DNA of 33,740 nt, taken from Turicibacter sp. (GTDB lineage Bacteria > Bacillota_I > Bacilli_A > MOL361 > Turicibacteraceae). The notes beneath the pieces are model-generated. The model had not been told where the DNA came from and ran no database searches. It worked only from the letters and a program-made list of their open reading frames with translations. Positions 26,834 to 33,740 of this stretch are shown here, piece by piece (position 1 is the first letter of the stretch; each line of letters opens with the position of its first letter). The position numbers and the translations under genes are program-made. The stretch covers positions 1 to 33,740 of the forward strand of contig WRAJ01000026.1 in the NCBI GenBank assembly GCA_009780245.1, given 5' to 3'.

Positions 26834-26853
26834 ATCCGCTCAAATCTCCTCAA

Positions 26854-28695
<1,842 letters not shown>

Positions 28696-28732
28696 TTAAA
28701 TCCTCCAATTTTCTTTTCAATCTTATTTTTTA

Positions 28733-29302
28733 TTACTGACTAACTTTAACCATAGCTGGACGGATGACTCTGTCCTTTAATTTGTAACCCTTTTGCATTT
28801 CCAGCAAGACCATACCAGGTTCAACGCCCTCCGCTTCCTCTTGCATCACAGCTTGATGAAGGTTGGGATCAAAAGGTTGCCCTTCTGCCTCGATGATTGC
28901 CACCCCTTCGCTTTCAAGAGATTCAACGAATTGCTTATGAATCATTTCAAATCCGACGAGAAAATTTTTCACTTCTTCGTTGTCAGTCGTGGTTGCCATG
29001 GCACGTTCGAACGTGTCGAGTGCCGGCAGGATGGCAGTGGCCAGATGTTGCGAGCGATATTTGTTATCTTTGATTCGCTCGTCGTTCATACGCTTTTTGA
29101 AGTTTTCAAGTTCGGCTTGATTTCGGAGTAGCTGATCATTCAAACGAGCGACTTCTTCTGATAGGTCTACTTCCTCTACTATTTCCTCGTCGTGTTGATT
29201 TTCGCATTCGCAATTCTCATCGCAACAAGTTTCTAATGCTTGTTCTTCTTTTACTTCTTCGCTCATTTTACGCACCATCTTTTTCTTTAATTTTTTTATC
29301 AT
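28733..29302 (-). CDS. grpE: Nucleotide exchange factor GrpE
   Basis: A 189-aa DnaK nucleotide exchange factor. It has an acidic disordered N-terminus (about 1-50), a long coiled-coil helix (VARLNDQLLRNQAELENFKK), and a beta domain ending DRVIRPAMVKVSQ. The ATG at 29302 overlaps the hrcA stop (ATGA), giving translational coupling. Internal ATGs at 29278 and 29266 are also possible, because no strong ribosome binding site precedes any of them. Odd: the acidic tail contains TCCDENCEC, four Cys within eight residues, which is unusual for GrpE. Confidence 0.95.
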   Translation of the reverse strand: MIKKLKKKMVRKMSEEVKEEQALETCCDENCECENQHDEEIVEEVDLSEEVARLNDQLLRNQAELENFKKRMNDERIKDNKYRSQHLATAILPALDTFERAMATTTDNEEVKNFLVGFEMIHKQFVESLESEGVAIIEAEGQPFDPNLHQAVMQEEAEGVEPGMVLLEMQKGYKLKDRVIRPAMVKVSQ

Positions 29303-30324
29303 TTGTACAGGTCGCCCATAATCTTTGCGACGTACTCAAGAAGGGGGATAATCTTTTGATATTCCATTCTTGTGGGACCTAAGAGAGCAATTTTTCCTTG
29401 CTCGTGGTCGTTGATGTGATAAGGAACGGTGATTAACGTGCAATTATCCATCGCTTGTATTTCGTTTTCCGTTCCAATTCGCACCGTCAAGCCAGTTTCC
29501 TGTGTTGCATCGTCGATCACTTTGATGATTTGATCTTCTTCAATCATTTCATAAAGCGTTGAAACTTCATCTAAGTTTGAAAACTCAGGTTGTTTTAAAA
29601 TGTTCGATTTCCCACTGAGCATATATGTACTACCGTCAAGCGACTGCGCAAGAAGCTTTAACATGGCATACAATATTTCTTCCTTGTAAGAAACGTATTC
29701 GTACAACTGATATTCAAACCCTTCAGCGAGTTTCGATTCAACGTCAACGACGCGAACACCAGCTAACAGTTTATCTAATGCTTTAATGATATTTTCCATC
29801 AAAGCAACGTCCACACCTTCTGGCAGTGTCGTTGTGACATTTTCAACGTGGCCACCGTCGGTAATTAAGATCAGAACCGCTTGCGTTTCAGATAAAGGCA
29901 CAAATTGAATCTTTTGAACCACGTTGTTCTCACGTGACGGTCCAAGCAAAATCGACGTGTAATTGGTTAAACTTGCCAAAATCTTCATGGCTTCTTTCAC
30001 CGCTGTATCACGCGCGATTTGTTTTTGTGTCATCAACGCATTGAACTGTAACGTCTCAGGTATCACATCGTCTTCGATTTTCTTATCAACTAGAAAATCA
30101 ACGTAATAGCGATAACCTTTATGACTAGGTATTCTTCCGCTCGACGTATGTGTTTTCTCGATAAAACCAAATTCCTCTAAATCCGCCATTTCGTTGCGAA
30201 TGGTGGCAGCAGAAAATTTAAGGTTATCCTTTTTCGATAACACACGCGATCCAACTGGAAGAGCCGTTGCAACGAATTCTTCAACAATGGTCTTTAAAAC
30301 TAAATTTTGCCTATCTGTTAACAT
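29299..30324 (-). CDS. hrcA: Heat-inducible transcription repressor HrcA
   Basis: A 341-aa repressor that binds CIRCE operators and is kept active by GroEL. The N-terminal winged helix (LTDRQNLVLKTIVEEFV, then FSAATIRNEMADLEEFGF) is followed by a GAF-like regulatory region. ATG at 30322-30324 with GAGAGG 7 bases upstream; the longer frame would run into the CIRCE site. First gene of the heat-shock operon, behind two CIRCE elements and a consensus promoter. Confidence 0.97.
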   Translation of the reverse strand: MLTDRQNLVLKTIVEEFVATALPVGSRVLSKKDNLKFSAATIRNEMADLEEFGFIEKTHTSSGRIPSHKGYRYYVDFLVDKKIEDDVIPETLQFNALMTQKQIARDTAVKEAMKILASLTNYTSILLGPSRENNVVQKIQFVPLSETQAVLILITDGGHVENVTTTLPEGVDVALMENIIKALDKLLAGVRVVDVESKLAEGFEYQLYEYVSYKEEILYAMLKLLAQSLDGSTYMLSGKSNILKQPEFSNLDEVSTLYEMIEEDQIIKVIDDATQETGLTVRIGTENEIQAMDNCTLITVPYHINDHEQGKIALLGPTRMEYQKIIPLLEYVAKIMGDLYK

Positions 30325-30338
30325 CGTCATTCCTCTCT

Positions 30339-30365
30339 TTGGCACTCAACACTATAAAGTGCTAA
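30339..30365. promoter_or_regulatory. CIRCE operator 1 (downstream of -10)
   Basis: TTGGCACTC, nine bases, AAGTGCTAA. Each arm differs from the CIRCE consensus (TTAGCACTC-N9-GAGTGCTAA) by one base. It lies between the -10 and the hrcA ribosome binding site. Confidence 0.93.
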
Positions 30366-30369
30366 ACGT

Positions 30370-30398
30370 ATTATACACGCTTTTATTAGCACTGTCAA
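30370..30398 (-). promoter_or_regulatory. Consensus promoter of hrcA-grpE-dnaK(-dnaJ)
   Basis: Perfect TTGACA (30393-30398), 17-base spacer, perfect TATAAT (30370-30375) on the minus strand, sandwiched between the two CIRCE sites. Such a strong promoter would need tight repression. Confidence 0.93.
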
Positions 30399-30412
30399 TG
30401 GTTAAGTGCTAA
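30386..30412. promoter_or_regulatory. CIRCE operator 2 (overlapping -35)
   Basis: TTAGCACTG, nine bases, AAGTGCTAA: one base per arm off consensus. It overlaps the -35 box, so HrcA bound here would occlude RNA polymerase directly. Confidence 0.93.
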
Positions 30413-30425
30413 TTTCTTTTCAAAA

Positions 30426-30456
30426 TATAAACTACCCCAATGGTTGGGCGTTTATA
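30426..30456. other. Two-tier hairpin in the divergent intergenic region
   Basis: TATAAAC (30426-30432) pairs with GTTTATA (30450-30456), and CCCAA with TTGGG inside, with a TGG loop. No gene ends here, so it is not an obvious terminator. It may insulate the divergent heat-shock and lipoprotein promoters. Confidence 0.45.
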
Positions 30457-30498
30457 CCAGCTATTTTTAATCTGTGACGATTTATGTGTGATCAAGCT

Positions 30499-30527
30499 TT
30501 GCCATTTATAATCAATTGTGGTACAAT
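30499..30527 (+). promoter_or_regulatory. Promoter of the first CPWC lipoprotein gene
   Basis: -35 TTGCCA (30499-30504), 17-base spacer, -10 TACAAT (30522-30527), about 43 bases before the ATG. Confidence 0.75.
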
Positions 30528-30569
30528 GAACTCTTTAAACACACTTCAACAGAAAAAGGATGATATGAA

Positions 30570-31295
30570 ATGAAAAAAAAATCGACTGCACTGCTATTAG
30601 GAATCGTTGTGATGAGTTTAAGCATTTTGGTCGGGTGTCAAACGGAAGACCAAACAGAAAATGGTGAAACAAATGGGCCTTCTGAAGATGCGCTAGCGTT
30701 TGTCTTGGAGCATGAAGAGTTGAACGGTGTGGCGCCGAACCCTGATTACCCAGACATTGTGTTTCAAGAGATCTTTGTTGCTGAGAATAACCCCTTTCGC
30801 TATGTCGAGTTTGATGAAATTGCAGAACTTTTAGAAAGTGGAACAGGCATTGTTTACTTTGGCTTCCCAACGTGTCCGTGGTGTCGTAACTTAGTGCCTG
30901 CTCTAACCGACGCTGCGATTGAGTTTGGCGTTGAGGACATTTTATATCGCAACGTTTTTGAAGATCGTAATATTTTAGAGCTCGGCGACGACGGTGAAAT
31001 TGTTGAAATTAGAGCGGGTCATCCCGGCTATTACGAGGTTTTAGAAATTCTTGGGAACCTGGCTCCTGCCTATACTGGCTTAGAAGATGATTCGATCAGA
31101 AGAGTTTTTGTTCCAGCGGTTGTCTTTGTGCGTGACGGTGAAATCATTAGCTATTTTACTAATCTACCGACGTTCCAAGCACGCGTTGACGACGAAAACG
31201 ATGAAACAACGCCTTGGGATTTCATGAACGACGATGAAGTTGAAGAATTAACGCAAATTTTCCTCTCTTACTTTGAACAAGTATTTGGAGAATAA
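30570..31295 (+). CDS. Thioredoxin-like lipoprotein with CPWC active site
   Basis: A 241-aa lipoprotein: basic start MKKK, hydrophobic core, lipobox LVGC (Cys23), an acidic linker, then a thioredoxin-like fold with YFGFPTCPWC (Cys102 and Cys105). A likely cis-Pro region FVPAVVFVRDG lies near 190. It would act outside the membrane as a thiol oxidase, reductase or isomerase. It resembles the protein at 31879 in layout and motif (YFGFPxCPWC), though the rest is diverged. The ribosome binding site is AAGGAT. The protein is very acidic. The partner or substrate is unknown. Confidence 0.85.
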   Translation: MKKKSTALLLGIVVMSLSILVGCQTEDQTENGETNGPSEDALAFVLEHEELNGVAPNPDYPDIVFQEIFVAENNPFRYVEFDEIAELLESGTGIVYFGFPTCPWCRNLVPALTDAAIEFGVEDILYRNVFEDRNILELGDDGEIVEIRAGHPGYYEVLEILGNLAPAYTGLEDDSIRRVFVPAVVFVRDGEIISYFTNLPTFQARVDDENDETTPWDFMNDDEVEELTQIFLSYFEQVFGE

Positions 31296-31306
31296 CAGTG
31301 AACCAC

Positions 31307-31361
31307 AATAAAAGAACTAATTTCAGCGGTTAATATCGCATGTGAAATTAGTTCTTTTATT
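31307..31361. terminator. Bidirectional terminator between two convergent lipoprotein genes
   Basis: Perfect 18-bp stem (31307-31324 with 31344-31361) with A/T-rich outer ends, serving both the plus-strand gene and the minus-strand small lipoprotein, whose stop codon it overlaps. Confidence 0.9.
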
Positions 31362-31536
31362 AGCAGCCAGAGTCTTCTGCTTCCGAATCAGCATCCGGCT
31401 CAATGGGGCAAATCTCCATCTCAACTTCCGTGTTCTCTAAGCCATTCGCATCGTTTGCACTTTCGCCAGAGCATCCTGTCACGATAACGCTGAACGTTAG
31501 CATCACTAGGATAGCAATCAAATTATTTTTCTTCAT
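31360..31536 (-). CDS. Small acidic lipoprotein with two extra Cys
   Basis: A 58-aa precursor: MKKNNLIAIL, hydrophobic core, lipobox VTGC (Cys22), then a mature part of only about 37 residues rich in Asp/Glu. It contains EICPIEP and ends DSGC, with Cys as the last residue. ATG at 31534-31536 with AGAGGGTG upstream; the GTG at 31545 is too close to that site. It lies between two thioredoxin-like lipoproteins on the opposite strand. The two non-lipid Cys suggest a disulfide substrate or redox carrier for them, which is inference. No family recognised. Confidence 0.75.
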   Translation of the reverse strand: MKKNNLIAILVMLTFSVIVTGCSGESANDANGLENTEVEMEICPIEPDADSEAEDSGC

Positions 31537-31603
31537 TACACTCACCCTCTTAACGCTAATAATATATCACAAATCAGTCAAAAAAACCAGTAGTCAAAAA
31601 ACT

Positions 31604-31790
31604 CACGCCCGTTTCATAAACAGTTGAACGGAATATCAACTTTTCAAAGAAAACCTCGGAAAAGTTGACATTATCTAATCGGCAAGCAAGCTAATTGTAT
31701 GAAAAATATCAACTTTTAGTTAGAAAGCTCGAAAAAGTTGATATTATTAATGATAGACTGTTCGCGAATGGATTTTATGAAACGGCCATG
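31604..31790. mobile_element. MITE-like element with 17-bp TIRs and 8-bp target duplication
   Basis: Left end CACGCCCGTTTCATAAA (31604-31620) and right end (31774-31790, reverse complement CATGGCCGTTTCATAAA) match at 15 of 17 positions. Both ends abut an identical 8-bp AAAAAACT (31596-31603 and 31791-31798), as expected of a target duplication. The 187-bp interior has no protein-coding frame of note but holds two 41-bp inverted repeats. It lies in the 342-bp gap between the small lipoprotein and the next promoter. No parent transposase is visible in the window. Confidence 0.75.
31632..31745. repeat. Two 41-bp inverted repeats inside the MITE-like element
   Basis: First: AATATCAACTTTTC (31632-31645) with GAAAAGTTGACATT (31659-31672), one mismatch. 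Second: AATATCAACTTTT (31705-31717) with AAAAGTTGATATT (31733-31745), perfect. The copies are 73 bp apart and share their arms but not their loops. Confidence 0.9.
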
Positions 31791-31807
31791 AAAAAACTTT
31801 GATATTT

Positions 31808-31836
31808 TTGCAATTTATGTAAAAGTATTGTATAAT
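31808..31836 (+). promoter_or_regulatory. Promoter of the second CPWC lipoprotein gene
   Basis: -35 TTGCAA (31808-31813), 17-base spacer, -10 TATAAT (31831-31836), beginning only 18 bases after the end of the MITE-like element. Confidence 0.75.
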
Positions 31837-31878
31837 AGGACAAACTAAGTTTAACCTACTATGCTGGAGGCTTTTGTT

Positions 31879-32499
31879 ATGAAATTAAAAAAATGGCTTT
31901 TACTAACTATGATCGGAGTGTTTACCATGGGATTGACAGCTTGTTCGAATGACGATTTAAACTTTGAGTTGCATGACATGTCGGATTATGGCATTGAAGG
32001 CGATCACCGCTTCTATTACGTCACGATGTACGAAGCGTTGCAGCTACGAGAAGATGAATCGTTTGACGGCATCCTGTATTTCGGATTCCCTGGCTGCCCT
32101 TGGTGTCAAGCAGCCATTCCAGTGATTCACGAAGCGTCGCAACAAACAGGCGTAGCTATTTTTTACGTCAGTCGTGCCCATGCCCTACGTGAAGGTGAAT
32201 GGAACGACTGGGACGCAGAGATGGCTTGGTGGTTAGATGAGCAGATCGACATGCAATGGCATGATTTTACTGATCAAGGCGGGACGTATCGCCCAAATAT
32301 TTTTGTGCCACAAATCATTCACCTAAGAGACGGTGTCGTTGTAAACGCGCATCGTAACACCGTTGATAGTCATGAAATCGCAGAAGACGATGACGGCGAG
32401 TTTTACGTGCCGGAACTCACCACCGCAGAATGGGATGAGCTTCTCGCTGTTTACATTGACATCTTCTCAGAATGCTCAGAGGCTGATATTTGTTCGTAA
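31879..32499 (+). CDS. Thioredoxin-like lipoprotein with CPWC active site (second copy)
   Basis: A 206-aa lipoprotein with lipobox LTAC (Cys22). The thioredoxin-like region has YFGFPGCPWCQ (Cys73 and Cys76) and a probable cis-Pro segment FVPQIIHLRDG. Two more Cys sit at the C-terminus (SECSEADICS), a possible second redox pair absent from the protein at 30570. I chose the ATG at 31879 with GGAGG 8 bases upstream; the ATG at 31861 lacks a site and would disrupt the signal sequence. It lies convergent to trxB, with a shared terminator. The function is inferred to be extracytoplasmic thiol chemistry. Confidence 0.86.
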   Translation: MKLKKWLLLTMIGVFTMGLTACSNDDLNFELHDMSDYGIEGDHRFYYVTMYEALQLREDESFDGILYFGFPGCPWCQAAIPVIHEASQQTGVAIFYVSRAHALREGEWNDWDAEMAWWLDEQIDMQWHDFTDQGGTYRPNIFVPQIIHLRDGVVVNAHRNTVDSHEIAEDDDGEFYVPELTTAEWDELLAVYIDIFSECSEADICS

Positions 32500-32504
32500 T
32501 GCAA

Positions 32505-32530
32505 AAAAGACCCGTGCGAACGGGTCTTTT
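32505..32530. terminator. Bidirectional terminator between lipoprotein gene and trxB
   Basis: Perfect 11-bp stem AAAAGACCCGT / ACGGGTCTTTT closed by a GCGA (GNRA-type) tetraloop, with A/T tracts on both sides. Confidence 0.93.
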
Positions 32531-32536
32531 ACTATG

Positions 32537-33466
32537 CTAGATTTCCAGATACTTATAAACATTTTGTGCCGCAATCGCCCCGTCGTTAGTTGCCGTGACG
32601 ACCTGACGTAAGTCTTTGTGGGTAACATCACCAGCAGCGAATAGTCCTGATACAGCCGTACTCATGTCAGGATTAACAAGAACATTTCCTGTTTCGTTAA
32701 CCACACCTAACCCGTCTAACATGTGCGTCACCGGATCGTTTCCAATATAGATGAACGCACCGGATGCAACCAATTCGGTTTCCTCATTAGTTAGCACATT
32801 TTTTAGGGTTACAGCAGCGAATTTCCCTTCGGTTGTTGCGGTGAATTTTGTCGGTACGGCGTCCCAAATAATCTCGATTTTTTCGTTCGCAAAGGCTCGC
32901 TCCTGCAAAACGTTCGTTGCGCGCAAACGATCGCGGCGATGCACGACGTACACTTTTTTCGCTAAGCCTGTCAGATAAATCGCTTCTTCGATCGCCGCAT
33001 CACCGCCGCCGATCACCACGACCTCTTCGTCCTTGAAAAACGCACCGTCACAGATCGCGCACCAAGAAATGCCGCGACCTGACAATTCAGCTTCACCTGG
33101 GATTTCCAACTTGCGATGCTTCGTCCCTGTGGCAACGATCACCGCGCGACTCGTAAACTGGCTCATCCCGGCTTCTAGCAAAAACGTGCCGTTCGGTTGC
33201 TTTGTCACTTGCTGAACATCACCGTAAACGTACTCAGCCCCCGTCGCTTTTGCATGATCAAACATCTTCATCGACAGCTCAGGCCCCGTAATCTTCTCAA
33301 AGCCCGTGTAATTTTCAATTTCAAACGTATTCACCATTTGGCCGCCAGGCGCGCCCGCCTCGATGAGCGCCACCGATAAACCCGCGCGCGCTGCATAAAC
33401 CGCCGCTGTCATCCCGGCCGGCCCTGCCCCGATAATCGCTACATCGTATAACTTCTGTTCACTCAT
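32537..33466 (-). CDS. trxB: Thioredoxin-disulfide reductase
   Basis: A 309-aa cytoplasmic flavoprotein that passes electrons from NADPH to thioredoxin. FAD site GAGPAG (13-18), redox pair CAIC (136-139) followed by Asp, NADPH motif GGGDAA and HRRDRLRA, and the C-terminal FAD motif AAGDV. The length matches low-molecular-weight TrxB. I chose the ATG at 33464-33466 with AGGAGG 6 bases upstream; the long upstream extension would run into the repeat array. The neighbouring CPWC lipoproteins suggest a local thiol-redox theme, although TrxB itself works inside the cell. No promoter is clear between the start and the array. Confidence 0.97.
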   Translation of the reverse strand: MSEQKLYDVAIIGAGPAGMTAAVYAARAGLSVALIEAGAPGGQMVNTFEIENYTGFEKITGPELSMKMFDHAKATGAEYVYGDVQQVTKQPNGTFLLEAGMSQFTSRAVIVATGTKHRKLEIPGEAELSGRGISWCAICDGAFFKDEEVVVIGGGDAAIEEAIYLTGLAKKVYVVHRRDRLRATNVLQERAFANEKIEIIWDAVPTKFTATTEGKFAAVTLKNVLTNEETELVASGAFIYIGNDPVTHMLDGLGVVNETGNVLVNPDMSTAVSGLFAAGDVTHKDLRQVVTATNDGAIAAQNVYKYLEI

Positions 33467-33497
33467 ATTCATCCTCCTAATTTCAATGCTCCCTTTA

Positions 33498-33740
33498 AAA
33501 GTCACTGGTATGTCGTTTTCGCCGATTCCATGACTTTTCGAATTCAATTCGCATCGATTAAAGTCATTAGAGTCTCAATTTCTCTCGTTCCGTGACTTTT
33601 CAGCCTCAATTTTCATCAATTAAAGTCACTAGAATTTCAATTTCTCTCGTTCCGTGACTTTTCAGCCCCAATTTTCATCAATTAAAGTCACTAGAATTTC
33701 AATTTCTCTCGTTCCGTGACTTTTCAGCCTCAATTCCCAT
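33498..33740. repeat. Array 2: tandem 62-bp repeats with the same geometry as array 1, cut by window end
   Basis: Copies start at 33498, 33560, 33622 and 33684, exactly 62 bp apart. Each has AAAGTCAY, 24 bases, RTGACTTT (40 bp in all), then a 22-bp linker. The last three are nearly identical; the copy next to trxB is diverged. Arms and geometry match array 1 (24065-24303), but the 24-bp centres and 22-bp linkers are different sequences. The array continues past the window end and lies directly upstream of trxB, possibly within its leader. Confidence 0.93.

Noticed and set aside
33467..33547. Longer thioredoxin reductase starting at TTG 33547
   Set aside because: The extension would be translated from the repeat array, and the AGGAGG site fits the internal ATG at 33466.

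Overview
The window comes from a low-GC, Gram-positive bacterium of the Bacillota, most likely a member of the Bacilli. The signs are a PolC-type replicative polymerase, an HrcA/CIRCE-controlled hrcA-grpE-dnaK-dnaJ cluster, many lipoprotein signals with a lipobox Cys, strong GGAGG-type ribosome binding sites, TTG and GTG starts, and consensus sigma-A promoters. I cannot name a genus. Nearly all genes lie on the minus strand. The plus-strand exceptions are one ABC ATPase/permease pair and two thioredoxin-like lipoproteins.

Layout. 1-2230: a tetR-MATE efflux operon with a consensus promoter and operator, then a 53-aa basic protein. 2350-4420: two cell-surface lipoproteins, VanY-like and CapA-like. 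4600-8470: an ABC transporter with an FtsX/MacB-like permease and an ATPase carrying an unusual N-terminal domain. 8530-13155: polC. 13350-19190: a gene set for a secreted LCAT-like hydrolase, an ANL-family acyl-CoA synthetase-like ligase and an OFA-type MFS transporter, with a leader containing a 21-codon Trp/Arg-rich ORF and a hairpin. 19400-23050: an AgrC-like histidine kinase, a LytTR response regulator, a 20-codon ORF with an excellent ribosome binding site, and an M48 membrane protease. 23130-25110: an ABC ATPase and its permease. These are separated by four 62-bp repeats, and the permease is broken by an in-frame TAA. 25119-30412: HU, then dnaJ, dnaK, grpE and hrcA behind two CIRCE operators. 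30500-33466: two CPWC thioredoxin-like lipoproteins, a small Cys-containing lipoprotein and thioredoxin reductase. 33498 to the window end: a second 62-bp repeat array.

Most noteworthy: (1) two separate arrays whose internal sequences differ but whose geometry is identical (8-bp inverted arms, 24-bp centre, 22-bp linker, 62-bp period); (2) a 187-bp MITE-like element with 17-bp terminal inverted repeats abutting an 8-bp target duplication; (3) a candidate peptide-signalling locus made of a membrane protease, a micropeptide, a LytTR regulator and an AgrC-like kinase; (4) a structured leader with a micro-ORF before the transporter/ligase/hydrolase genes. No rRNA, tRNA or CRISPR array was seen.
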